Positions 34,257 through 45,829 of a DNA stretch of 64,000 nucleotides are shown one piece after another. Position 1 is the stretch's first letter; each line of letters begins with the position of its first letter. The DNA is taken from contig MNCI01037975.1 in assembly GCA_015680685.1 (NCBI GenBank), positions 77,467 to 141,466 on the forward strand, read 5' to 3'. The notes beneath the pieces are model-generated. The model did no database searches and was not told the origin of the DNA. It saw only the letters and a program-made list of their open reading frames with translations. Both the position numbers and the translations under genes were made by a program. The DNA comes from Gnetum montanum. Its lineage: Eukaryota; Streptophyta; Gnetopsida; Gnetales; Gnetaceae.

Positions 34257-35535
34257 GTTATCAAGTCATAAGGGATTGATTATTTGTACAGTGAGACCAC
34301 AACATTCATCTACAAATTCCATTAATAAGAGGTTCTTACCATGGCCATAATGCTATTCTTTCCATCATAAAACTAATAATAAACTTGTGATCATTATGCC
34401 TAGATCGAAATGTGAAGAACCTAATGAAAAGGGTTTGACATCAAGGGGATTTGTGAATTCTTTTGGATTACTACTATGAGTTCTATCCTATTGCTTAGGT
34501 TGTATTATATCCTTGTAGATCTAACAAAAAATGGAAGTAAGAGTACAATAAGTGTTGCCTTACCATGTCACTAAAAAGACATGTTACCCATGCCTAAAGG
34601 TAGTCCTCTGGTAAGGTTAACAGAGTTAAAGAATAAAATAAATGCACAAGGATAAATTTATGGGGATCCCACCGAAAATACATGGTACCCATGCCTAATG
34701 GTAGGTGAATTATTAGAAATCTAGAAAAATAAAGAAGTGCTAATATGCCAAGTGATGATACTCCTTGCACCAATGTGATGACTCTAAGAGATGAAACAAT
34801 GTGATGTCTCTGGAATGTGGTTTGAACTTGGTTTGAATCTTGAACAAAAAAGCTAATTTTATTTTAACCACTGATATAACACAAGAATTCATTATTCCTA
34901 TGGTAAGACACTTCACATCTTAATTTTAGCAATCTTTTCTATAGTCCATCTCACATCACTGTATATTCAATCATAACTTGTGGTTTTGTATAATGTAGCA
35001 TTATTTTTCCAATTTGGTGCTACTAACATGTGTGTTTTTCTAGAAAGATATGTATTACATTCAATACCTTAAGTGCTTAAGGACACTTTTAGGCATGGTT
35101 ATACAAGGGCATTAATGGCTAAAGCCTCCTTTCGAGAGGAACCACTTGTATAACTCTTATATTTCATACTTGTCAAGAAACTCCACATCATCTTGTGCCT
35201 TCCAAAAAATCTAATAAACTTTTCATATCATCTAATAATCTATCCATATATCATAAATTTATTACCCATCTCTTATCCATACCATAAAATTTTGCTACCT
35301 TAGATTCCTTCTTCACGAACTTTGGACATCAAATTTTTGAAAAGCATGCATCATTAATGGCCATTATCCTCTAGATAAGCTTTACATCTTCCAAATAGTC
35401 CATTTAACTTATTTTTTTCAAGAAAAATCATTGAAAATTTTAAACTTTTTAATGATGACTTCGTAGTTACGATTTCATAGGTACCTATAGTGTAATATCT
35501 ATAATGTCTTATCTACAATGTCAGACACATAAAAA
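34257..35535 (+). repeat. Copy C spacer, second part
   Basis: Resumes copy C after D and aligns with E (39665-40960). It carries two copies of the (ACATG)TTACCCATGCCTAA motif (about 34580 and 34677) and a diverged conserved block at 35105-35150. No coding capacity seen. Confidence 0.78.
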
Positions 35536-35540
35536 TAGCA

Positions 35541-35548
35541 TATATATG
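35541..35548 (+). promoter_or_regulatory. Copy C internal TATA-like box
   Basis: TATATATG within GCATATATATGC, preceded by decayed AATATCTATAATGTC repeats. It lies 565 bp before the third-ORF ATG at 36106, like the internal promoters of A, E, F and G. Confidence 0.4.
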
Positions 35549-36043
35549 CATTGGAGTTAGTGAAATTTTTTCACTTTCTCATTTTGTAGTAAGAGATGTT
35601 TTTGTAATTTTTCCTCAACCCTCTTACACACTAGCTTCCAAAGGCCATAACTTCGTCCTCATATCTCCAATTTCCAAAATTGTTAAATCTTGTTGATCCC
35701 AAAGGACTCAACCTAGTCCTGGGGGGTGCATTGTGTGATATAAGTCAATGAAAATTTGAAATTTTGAGTCAAAAAATTCTAACACCCAAAAGATACTATA
35801 AAGGGTAAGTACAAAGAGATAATAAGAATCTTAAAGTTAATAAATCAAACTAAGGCTAGAAATATTCAAATAATACTCCTAATAGATCATACCAACTATT
35901 TTAGGCAATAATAAGCAAGAAAATGATAAGAAGTTCATAAGTAACTATATAATATAACACTTATGGGGTTCCTTTTTGCAAATTTTTCCAACTTTGCAAT
36001 CATATGATGATAATAACTTGATCTAACCAAAGGTATGAGTAAG

Positions 36044-36105
36044 GTAAAGAGCTATTAAGAACTGGTGTGAACATTCTAATAATTGCATACTCTTGTTGAT
36101 TGTAG
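36044..36105 (+). other. Copy C mini-intron before the third ORF
   Basis: Donor AAG|GTAAAGAG and acceptor TTGATTGTAG|ATG, 62 nt. Confidence 0.6.
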
Positions 36106-36440
36106 ATGGCCCCAAAGAGGCCACCAAAAGGAGGACATTCACAACATGAAAGCTATAAATATGCAACCTCAAGCATCTCCTTTATGGCCTACACTAAAAA
36201 ATAGCGGATAATGATACTTAGGAGAAATGTATCAATTATAGCAAAATAAATAAGCTGATGTAATATTTAAAACTGAGGGATTCTTTGTCCCATACTCAGT
36301 AGAGGGTGTAGATGAAAAGAAGATAAGAATAGAAGAGAAAAAACTTAAGATACCCATGAACAAATATCCATTCTAGAAGCCTGACAACAAAGGGAAGAAG
36401 CCAATGGAAGAGTCACTACTACCTGAAATACAAACTACAT
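36106..36440 (+). pseudogene. Copy C third ORF, internally deleted
   Basis: The ATG at 36106 opens MAPKRPPKGGHSQHESYK, homologous to the start of the third ORF in E and F. The text then jumps to the C-terminal end (PDNKGKKPMEESLLP at about 36380-36425), so about 2.4 kb of the middle is missing compared with E. Stops are present. Confidence 0.6.
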
Positions 36441-36614
36441 TAAGTCTCCTTAACTTTTGTTGTTATTTTGTCATGTAACTATGTCATTTTTTCTACATAC
36501 CACTATCACACTCAAAGTTAGTCAATAGTTAGAGTCAGTCAATAATCTCATACCTTTCCAATTTTGCAAGAAAATCTATCCTCATTTTTGTTTTAACCTA
36601 AGGACAATTTTTTA

Positions 36615-36630
36615 GTCAGTTGTGGGGCTA
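36615..36630 (+). other. Copy C polypurine tract
   Basis: AGTCAGTTGTGGGGCTA directly before the 3' LTR start TGATAAG. Confidence 0.65.
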
Positions 36631-37479
36631 TGATAAGATGAATTTTTTTCAACTACAGTATTAGGCATCTGATATTGGAGCTACGATATCGCATACTTGA
36701 TATCAAAGCATAAGCTATGACATCAGATATATGATATCATGGGATACATGCCTACCTATAAATACAACACTTGGATGCACAATCCAAGGAAGTTTCATTG
36801 CATCCTTATGTACACTTTTACAATTTGTTTTTGTAGCTTTAGCGATAGAGTGAATGCCCACACTATGGTGTTAAGCAGTTGTACGGAATCTTTATTCAAG
36901 TGAAGTGTACTTGGACATAGTTCATGTTCAGAAATAAGGATTGAGGTTGTTTTTTATCATTGTAGCATCCACTTAATTTTTACTATTTTACTTAGCATAG
37001 TTTTTACTGTTTTCTTAGTTTAATCATTTACATTTTCAAATATTTTACTTTATTGTTCATTAGTAAAGCAAACTGAGTACAACTAGTTTCAAAAATTTAA
37101 GTGTAATCATTTGGTAATCCTAGTAACAGTTACATGAGCCCAAGATGTGTACAATAAGCCAAGACTAGATGCTCATCGCTATAGGCTAGAGTAGATTTAC
37201 ATTACCATCATTACTTAGATTTAGATTGTTATCCTTAACTTTCATCATGTTTACAACTAGGAGTATTAAAGGCCAAACAACATCAATTATCATATGCCTC
37301 ACTTCGGACTAAACCATACGTGACAAAGCTACTACTAGTCTAAGTGGGAAAATAATGTCCTACTATCAATGCTTAACAATCAAGATGCCACAACTAGTCC
37401 CATCCATAGAATTTGATTGGATTGTGCGTGAATGCTTATGATTCATATGGTTGGGTGTAAGGGTACCTATTGCTCATTA
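36631..37479 (+). repeat. Copy C 3' LTR
   Basis: 849 bp, TGATAAG to GCTCATTA. U3 has GATATC-type repeats (36660-36745), then CTATAAATACAACAC near 36755-36770 as TATA box. The right flank is copy E gag, so C lies in E; C's left end is outside the window. Confidence 0.8.
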
Positions 37480-38260
37480 CCATTGATCCAAAAGTCTACC
37501 ATTGATGTAGCAACATAAGTAGCAAAGATGTGGAATTTAGTCGATTAGAGATTTACAATAGCTTTAAAAATTACAAAGGAGTGAATAGAGCAAGCCTTTG
37601 GAAAAAGCAAAGATAAGAAAAAGAAGAAATATTTTGGACAAAAAGGCAAAGTGACTACAGTGGCCAAGTGTTTAGACACCAGCTCCACCAATGAGGAAGG
37701 ATGTGTCATGTGTTAGTACAAACATCCCAAGGGATGTTGTCTAGTAATGGCACATTTACAAGAAATGGGAGCATATGCACTCAATCTTAAATTTGTTAAG
37801 AAAAACAATGCCTAGAAGGTTACCTTATTCTCAAGGTAACTACAAGCAAAACTTCCAACCAACATACTATCCCAATGGAGTTGTACCACAACCATAGGAG
37901 CAGTACCATTAGTAGTGGCAACAACCCCAACCGTGAGCTATGCCATCACCACACCAGTAGTATCCATATTGGCAACCTGATCCTTATAGATACTATGTCT
38001 AATGTCCAATCTCATCAACAAATGTAGATGTTCAAACTCCATAGTACTATCCCACTGAGTATCATAGGCCAACACTGACAAGGATAAATCCAAAGTCATA
38101 CGTGCATCCACCAACAGTTGGTCCTCCAAATAAACACCTAAATCCTCTACCACCAGTGTAACTACCTACTATGCAAGGTGAATTTCCATCACAACCACAA
38201 CATAGATAAGCTACAAGAGTAGTTAACATATAGATAGAGGATCTTATGAGCAACACTAAG
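37480..38260 (+). pseudogene. Copy E gag (3' part)
   Basis: Begins in mid-gag at the insertion point of C. The sequence around 37500-37660 matches the lysine-rich part before the zinc knuckle in B and C. The knuckle at 37702-37740 reads CVMC-stop-YKHPKGCC, keeping CX2CX3HX4C spacing. A Pro/Gln/Tyr-rich tail follows (37800-38210). Broken by several stops. Confidence 0.75.
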
Positions 38261-38394
38261 GCCTAATTGAAGAAATGTCCTTTATTTAGGACAAGTCCTG
38301 AAAAGGGTAGTAGAATTAGGAATCCATTGAGACCAACTTATCCTACCACAAATTCTCTTACCAAAAACAAGCTTCTATCATCATCCAACACAAA

Positions 38395-38935
38395 CATGCA
38401 AACTATCATGCTTATAGAAATATTCATAGATTGGATAAAGGTAGGGCCACTCCTTAAGAAAAGAATTAATCTAAGAGTTTCTTTGATTTATCTATGAGTA
38501 GCTAGACATCTGTCATGCAAAGCTCTATTATACTTAGGTTCTAGGGTGAATTTGATATCCTACAAAACATATCAAGCATGGAACTTACCACCCTTGAAAG
38601 AGTGCAATATAAGGTTAGATCTTTTAGATTAGTTTATCATCATTCCTTTGGGATAGATAGAGGATGTGGTAACCACTATTAATGGGTGGTCTTATCCAGT
38701 AGAATTTTTTGTAATTGATGTTAAAAATGAAGGTAAGGAATTTCCAATTATCATGGGTAGAGCATGGCTTAACGCAATTAATGCTAAGCTAAGTATGAGA
38801 GATGTATCTATTAAAATCTCTAAGATATGCACAGAGCCATACATATGTAGTGAATTCCATGCATTACTACTGATAGCAAAGGGTACAGTTGTGGACCGAC
38901 CTTCCAAAATGTTAACACAATCATCACACTAGTCC
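38395..38935 (+). pseudogene. Copy E protease relic
   Basis: Homologous to the protease of copy D. The active-site region (38523-38600) reads LLYLGSRVNLIS where D has LLDSGSGVNLIS, so the catalytic Asp is gone. The open part 38666-38932 (88 codons) contains TTINGWSYPVEFFVIDVKNE and PIIMGRAWLNAINAKLSM. E is the only pol-less copy that still has protease sequence; B and C have lost it too. Confidence 0.75.
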
Positions 38936-39334
38936 ACAAAAATAGTGAAAAGCAAATGTGTGCAAAAGAAAGAGCATGGGCCACCAAACCAAAAGACACT
39001 TAGTGGCCAATAGTTGAGAACTTTCAACTGTCCAAAACATGCATGGAACAACCTAATTTACTTATTAATTTCCATTCTAAGAAGATGAATCTAAATAACA
39101 ATGTAAAAAAAATTATTAAATCATAATCATACACCAAGAGGAAAAGAAAATAAGGACCTATACAGTCAAAACTCAAATATCATCAAGATTACATGGGACA
39201 ATAACTGAAAAGTTGATCACTAAAGATGGTAAGTGAACCACCTTTTGTGTATGATCTAGGGAATCTAGGAAGTATTTTCCAAACACTTGCCCATCAGTTT
39301 AGTCATGGGGGAGATACTTTATCTTGATTTAGGA
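38936..39334 (+). pseudogene. Copy E linker and residual tail of pol
   Basis: Runs from the protease into VYDLGNLGSIFQTLAHQFSH and GGDTLS (stop at about 39334), the same tail as in C and B. Reverse transcriptase, RNase H and integrase are absent. AGTCATGGGGGAGATA at 39301-39316 is the polypurine-like tract at the end of pol. Confidence 0.65.
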
Positions 39335-40560
39335 ATAAGTGCTTTTCAATTTTTTGCTTTACAATTCTTTTTATTTCTCCTATTTCTTGATACAAATTTT
39401 TTCATTCTTTTATATTTTTCACATTCTTTTTACTTTTTTACATTCTTTGATATTTTCTCATTGTTTTATACTTTTTTATTTCTTAAATTTTTTATATTCT
39501 TTTACATTTTTCAATTCTTTAATGATTTTTCATTCTTTACATCTTTTTCCAATTCTTATCATCTTTTTCATACTTTGTTTCATAAACTTTGTACATAATT
39601 TTGATTGTTAATAAAACACATCAAGAACAAGGTAATATGTAGTTCAATAAGGTGAAGATTTATCTATGTTATCAAGTCATAAGGAACCAATTATTCGAAT
39701 AGTGAGACCACAACATTCATCCATCCATTCCATTAATAAGAGGTTCTTACCATGGCTATAATGATATTCTTTTTCTAGCATACAACTAAGAATAAACTCG
39801 TGATCATTCTACTTGGACAAAGGAGTGAAGAACCAAGTGGGAATGTAAAGGGTGTCACATCAAGGGGATCTATGCACTCTCTTGAATTACCTTTGTTAGT
39901 TTTATCATGTTTCTTTAGTTGTATTATATCCTTGTAGATCTAACAAAAAATGGGAGTAAGAGTAAAATAACTATTACCTTACCATGTCACTGAAAAGACA
40001 AGTTACCCATGCCTAAAGGTAGTCCTTTGGTAAGGTTGACACATGTAAAACAAAACTCATACACAAAATAAATTTCTAGGAATCCCACTAGAAAGACATG
40101 TTACCCATGCCTGAAGGTAGGAGGCTTCTCAAGAAAAAAAAATAAAGTGTGCAATGAATAAACTCCTCCCTTGGATAGTACACCAAGTGACAACACTTCT
40201 TGCAACAATGGTAATCGTATAGTTATAATTCCAAGAGATGAGACAATGCGATGTCACTATAATGTATTCTAGACTTGGTTTGAATCTTGGACAAAAATAC
40301 TAATGATTACTATAACCACTAATAAAACACAAGAATACATTATGCTTATGGTAAGACACCTCACATCCCAATTTCTGCAATCCCTTTTGAGTCCATTCAT
40401 CTCACTGTATGAATAATCATAACTTGTGATTTTGTGTAACATAGAGTAATTTTCCTAACTTGATGGTACTAACATGTGTGTTTTACTAAACAATTATGTG
40501 TTACATTCAACTCCTTAAGTGCTCAAGGACACTTTAGACCTAGTTATATAAGGGCATTAA
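39335..40560 (+). repeat. Copy E spacer
   Basis: T-rich start (39340-39600; the two overlapping 90-100 codon frames here are phenylalanine-rich low-complexity). The uninterrupted version of copy D's target site is at 39657-39676. Two GACA(T/A)GTTACCCATGCC motifs lie near 40003 and 40091. No gene. Confidence 0.75.
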
Positions 40561-40574
40561 GGGTTGGTGCCTAC

Positions 40575-40592
40575 TTTGGGGAGGACCCACTG
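40575..40592 (+). promoter_or_regulatory. Copy E conserved non-coding block
   Basis: TTTGGGGAGGACCCACTG, nearly identical in B and A and recognisable in D, F and G. Confidence 0.55.
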
Positions 40593-40975
40593 GTATAACT
40601 ATTGTATCTTATACTTGCCAAGTGATTCCACATCATCTTGAGCCTTCTGACACCATTAACCATCAATAAAAATTTACCTTATTATTCAAACCATCTATGC
40701 TAATAACATGAACTCATTACCCATCTTATCAACACTTTATGAACTTTCATAGCCTTAGATTCCTTCTTTATGAACTATCCATGCCAAATTTTTGACAAAT
40801 ATGCATCATCCCTAACCCAAGACCCTTTGAATATACTTTAAACCTTCCAAACATTCACAAAGATTCATTTTTCATCCTCAAAAATTATCAAAAAATGTAA
40901 ATTTTTGGCCTTCAATATCAGATCATCCCTGTTGTCAGGTCTCCAATACCAGATCCCATGAAAACTATAAATAGG

Positions 40976-40983
40976 TAGGGACT
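40976..40983 (+). promoter_or_regulatory. Copy E internal TATA box
   Basis: CTATAAATAGGTAGGG, preceded by CAATATCAGATC and CCAATACCAGATCCC repeats like this copy's LTR. About 610 bp before the third-ORF ATG, the extra distance being partly the TG repeat. Confidence 0.5.
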
Positions 40984-41149
40984 TAATCAATTTTTTTCAT
41001 TTTCACATTTGAAGCCTAGGGAGATTTTTTCATTTTTCTTTAACAATTTGAGCTCTGACCTCCTAGCTTCCCAAAAGCCATAACTTGCACATTATTGCTC
41101 CAATTTTCATGATTTTCAAATTTATTTGATCCCAAAGTGCTCATCTTAG

Positions 41150-41209
<60 letters not shown>
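41150..41209. repeat. (TG)n microsatellite followed by G-run
   Basis: About 30 TG units then GGGGGGGATGGGGGG. The G-run occupies the position of the AGTCATGGGGGCC tract in copies F and G. Confidence 0.95.
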
Positions 41210-41210
<1 letters not shown>

Positions 41211-41524
41211 GGGGGGGATGGGGGGTGCTAGTGAGGAAAATCTGAGTGAACTTTTTAGAATTCGCTAATGCTTTGAAGGTATCACAAGGGTAAGTATGAA
41301 GGGAAACTGAAATTTTTAATAAAAATCAATCACATTAATGCTAAAACACTTAAATAATGCACTTAAGGAATCATAACGATCATTACAAGTCATGAATAAG
41401 AATGAAGTGGACAATTTTGAAGGGTTATAAGGAAATCAATACTTATGGGGTAACTTGTTGAAAATTTGCTAACTCTATAATCATAATGAACTAAGAACAT
41501 AATGTAACTAAAGGTATGAGTAAG

Positions 41525-41587
41525 GTATAGAATCATTGAAAATGAATGAGAACACTTTAGTAATTCCAAACCCCTGATTGATTGTAG
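41525..41587 (+). other. Copy E mini-intron before the third ORF
   Basis: Donor TAAG|GTATAG and acceptor TGATTGTAG|ATG, 63 nt. A second possible donor (AAAG|GTATGAG) lies 11 bases upstream. Confidence 0.6.
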
Positions 41588-44282
41588 ATGACTCCAAAGA
41601 GAGGTGCACAAGGTGGACCTTCACAACCAATAAGCAAATGACCAAGAGGCCAAGGAAGAGGCCAAATGGAGCACAAGAGCCACAACCAAAACATGTAGAA
41701 TAGGAAGTCCAATCATTTAGCATCCATTAAGAAACACTTGCTATCGAACATTTGGCTCAAGCAGGGGCAAAACCACAATCATAAGAATAGTGCCTCACAC
41801 TGTCACTTGAATGCCTCTAAATCATTCAAGAAGGAAGACTTTTGACCAAAATAATTATGAAGAAGAACTTTAGTTCATTTGTGGAGTTTTTTATAAAAGC
41901 AATAAGGACACAACTACAAGCATCACTTCTATGGCCCATCTTATTAAACAATCAAGAATGATACCTTCGAGAGACTTACTAGTTTTGGCATAACAAGGCA
42001 GAAGATGCTACGATTAACATAGAGGAAGTCTCTGTTTCTTACTTAGTGAAGGAAATAGTAGAAGCTCTAAATGTTCCCAATTAAGGGGCAAGATTAGCAC
42101 ATCTATCCACAAGGTTTGACACAAAGACTAGAAAACTTTGGTTGAGAAGAAAATATGGTAAAGAATTTATTTCAAAACTGGCATATACCACTTGTTTTCT
42201 ACTAAGAGACTAAACATATTGTCCACCTATGCAACTAGAGAAAGTGTGATCTTGATGGAAAAATATAACATGAATCTTGCACAACTCTAATTGGAGATTC
42301 AAAGATAGTTCAAGGGGAAGAATGTAGGAAAACTAACACTTCCATTCCCTTACCTAACTAGGAAGCTATGCAAATGTGTTGGAATCCTAGGGTACACCAA
42401 TGACATCCTCAAGAAAGCTCAGAAGGCCTTATATGTTGAGATGCATAAGCCTGCACCACTAAAGAAAGATCAAGTGGAGGAAGAAATAGAAGCTAGAGAA
42501 ACCACACAAACTATTGAACAACAATAAAAAGTGGAATCCAATGGTTAGCCACAGTAGCAAGAGCAACAACAACAAGCTTCACCATTGTTGCCATAGGACT
42601 ATAGGTCATCAATGAAGCATCTGCAATAGATTGTAGAGACTATCAGCTAGGGAACAAGGGAGGAGACCAATCTTTACATAGTTATTAACAATGACATTTA
42701 GCCCATAGTTTCTATTGATCCTGTAAGTGGATAGATCTCATTGTCGTTAGGAGGAGAGGCCCAATTATCACAACAGATCTTTGGGAATGCTACATCATTC
42801 CAAGTGGTGCTATAAGTTGGAGAAGGAGCCATAGTTATAGTAATGAAGTAGGAGCTATAAAGGTGATCACATATCACATTAAAGAATCCTCCAATGTACC
42901 TATCATGCCACCACTGGATTTAACTAGAACTAGAGATGCTCAGATGATAGCTAGAACCTCAATGACTCCTGAAGATCATGAAGATGTGCTAGATCGAGTA
43001 CTATAGATTGGACAGGTCATGAAAAGACCTTTTGACATCCCAAGTGATGCCATTGTAGTGCAGTTAGAACTTATTACAAAAAAGGGTAAGTTGGTCATGG
43101 CAGAGACGAGAATGGAGCATGTAGAAGCTAAAATTTTGAGATTACAAGAAGAGCTCAAGACCCTGAGGGCAAAACATAGAGATCCAACTCAATTCATTAT
43201 GCCTAACCAAATTGAACAATTTAGAATAGAGCAAATCAACCACCTGATTAAGCAGAATAAGTAGATGAAGAATAAGAAGGAGAAAGTGATGTGAAATGCT
43301 CTGTAGTAGAAGCACAAATGTATGCACATGCTAAGTTAGTCACCACAGCCCAAGAAGAGAACAAATGGCTCGCTGCTGATAATAATAGTTTAATCAACAT
43401 TGAAAAATAAAAAAACATCTTAGAAGAAAGCATCCATCAATTAAGAGAGTAACTGATGAGGGTTAACTAAGACATGATCCACTTAGCAAGAGAGAACAAA
43501 AGTCTCTTAATGAAGGAGGTATGCGCAATAAGACAAAAATTAGCTATTGAAATCAGCATGTGAAAAAATGAAGCTAAGAAGCATGAATAGCTCAAGGAAC
43601 ACTTTTGTGACTAGGTGGGGATGTATAAGTAGAACAATGAAAAAGATATCTAGATGGCAAAGGATAGAATCAATTCTATATAGCACAAAATCCAGATTGG
43701 TAATCCATCTTGGACAATTACAACCATGAACACTAGGTAGAGATTAAGAATAAATACCTATAGATAGATAATCTAAACAAGTACATGGTGTTAGCTAATA
43801 TTCATTATGCTAACTTGGCCATGTTAACAACAAGCAAGCCCAAAAATGATCTAGAATAGCAAGTGGTAGCCATGTACGCACTATATAAGAAGGAGTTTGT
43901 AGATCACAAACATGCCTTGTAGAAACTTCAAGTGGAAAACTTTCAGTCAGAAGTAGTAAAGGCTAGCTACCAAAGGCAAAAAAATGTAGTAGCAAACCTA
44001 GCTAGCAGATTGCCAAATTATCATGAATTGCAAGAAAAGGCCAAAGCCTTTGAAGAGGAAAGGAGGTAATTTGCGGCATGGTATGTTAAGGCCAAATAGA
44101 TGTTTCCATAGCTGTCATGTCCATGGGATGTACTTAGTCAATCACACATTGCACAGCAAGCAAGAATGGTACATGACCTAATAATGAAGGAGGAAAAGCT
44201 TTAGGCACTCCTAAAATGAAACACATTCTACAAGTCTAATGACAAGGGGAAGAAACCAATGGAGGAGCCACCACCACCATGA
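41588..44282 (+). pseudogene. Copy E third ORF (plant-transposon-protein-like N-half, coiled-coil C-half), decayed
   Basis: Opens at ATG 41588 (MTPKRGAQGGPSQP). The stretch 41900-42260 reads QLQASLLWPILLNNQE, FWHNKAEDATINIEEVSVSY, EIVEALNVPN and ARLAHLSTRFDTKTRKLWLR in broken frames, matching the conserved 183-codon block of copy A. A Gln-rich linker (42500-42600) follows. The C-half is strongly charged and helical-looking: the open piece 43019-43264 has RMEHVEAKILRLQEELKTLR and QIEQFRIEQINHLIKQNK. It ends near 44282 in KGKKPMEEPPPP. Numerous stops. Function unknown; its position is that of the env-like ORF of Athila elements, but the coiled-coil tail and lack of visible membrane segments argue for an intracellular, perhaps structural or chromatin-related, protein. 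Confidence 0.68.
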
Positions 44283-44458
44283 ACCACATAGGCTACATCA
44301 AGCTTCATCCATTCTTTCTCTTTATCAAAAAATTATCTTGTCATGTCTTGTGTAACTTTTTGTAAAACACCACTGTGGCATACGTGTCATGTAAATCTAC
44401 CTCCCAATTTTATAAGGAATTCTAACCTCCTTTTGTTTTAACTTAAGGATGATTTTTC

Positions 44459-44475
44459 AGTCAGTTGTGGGGGTA
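44459..44475 (+). other. Copy E polypurine tract
   Basis: CAGTCAGTTGTGGGGGTA directly before TGATAAAT, the LTR start. Confidence 0.75.
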
Positions 44476-44648
44476 TGATAAATTGAAATTTTGATGGACT
44501 ATGATATTGTAGCCCATGCTACGTTGTCGTATATGTGATATCACAAAATGCATGTCAACCTATAAATTTAACACTTAGGTGCATGGTCCACAAGTAGTTT
44601 TCATAACATAGTAGCATAACTCTTGCAATTTGTTTCCATAAGTACTTA
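44476..44648 (+). repeat. Copy E 3' LTR, first part
   Basis: First 173 bp of the LTR, with GTGATATCAC and CCTATAAATTTAAC (TATA). Split after ACTTA (44644-44648) by copy F; continues at 49538. Confidence 0.85.
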
Positions 44649-45587
44649 TGATGAGTGGTGAGGTACCCCTACATCCAACCATATGAATCACAAAGTGTTC
44701 ATGTAGGATCTAGTCAAATTCTATGGACTTTATCATTTCCAATGCACTAGTCCTCTAGGAAGTGAATCTTTGCCTTAAGGTCAATCATTGTCTTCCCAAT
44801 TATACTTGTGATGTACACTAGTATGGTTAAGTATAATTGAGGCATTTGATTTTTATCATTTTGCATTTTTATGATTTTTGTACTAAAAGAAAAATAAAGT
44901 TGTTGGATTAACTAATTTAATTTAACTAATTAACTAATGTCTAACTAGTCATAACATAAGCATCTAGTCCCACTTTCTATACATGTCCTAAACCCATGTA
45001 TCTGCTATTGGGCAACCAAGTGCTACGCTACTGGATGTATCAAGCAATAATGCTACTAGGATTACCAAGCAAATATGTGTTATACTTGAAGTGGTTGTAC
45101 TTATGTGTGTAATCTATCTTACTTAATTTCCTTATTAACTTAATTTCTGGAAAACATTTAATAAATAATTAAAAACATTTAACAAAAAATTGAAGACATT
45201 AAATGTATAAATAAAATATTTAATCTATTCAAAATGCTACAAGGTTTATTAGAAAGCTCATATTTATTACTGCACACACTGTCATGCTCAAGTACAATAA
45301 TGCTCAAATAAAGATCCGTACACTCAATGACTCCTGCTATAGGCACTCAGGAAGAAACTTCTAACTTTCAAATGGAAAAACTACAAGAGCTTCATTACAA
45401 CTACAATATCTAATTTCCATAAATGTGGCTATAGGTGCATATTTATAGCCAAAAACCAACACTGCATTGATGTGGCCTTGTTGACACATGATATAATGCA
45501 TCAACAAGGCCTCATTGATGAGGTTCAGTCAATGAGGCCATGTCAATAAGGCCTCATCAATGAAACCAACTAAACGGCAACTCATCA
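44649..45587 (-). repeat. Copy F 3' LTR
   Basis: 939 bp, TGATGAGTGG to CAACTCATCA. The U3 palindromes are of the GGCCTCATNGATGAGG type (45490-45560). TATAAATA is on the minus strand near 45447-45454. A minus-strand AGTCATGGGAGTA polypurine tract adjoins at 45588-45600. Confidence 0.88.
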
Positions 45588-45829
45588 TACTCCCATGACT
45601 AAATGAAAACTCATCCTTGAGTTCTTTTACAAAATTAGAAAGGTATGGGATTATTGACTAATTTTTCTCAAATAAAACAAACTGATTGACTTGACAAAAA
45701 ATGGAGTGCTTGGGTGTATGGATCATCACATTGCAAAATATGATGGTTGTTCAGGACACAGAATTGAACACCATGATACAACTTTTCAAAATTGGATAGC
45801 ACATTCCTTGATGGTATGAAGTCTGATGG

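Noticed and set aside
39287-39611. Two overlapping frames of about 90-100 codons
   Set aside because: They are translations of a T-rich spacer (Phe/Leu/Ser only) after the stop of the pol tail; no counterpart in other copies.
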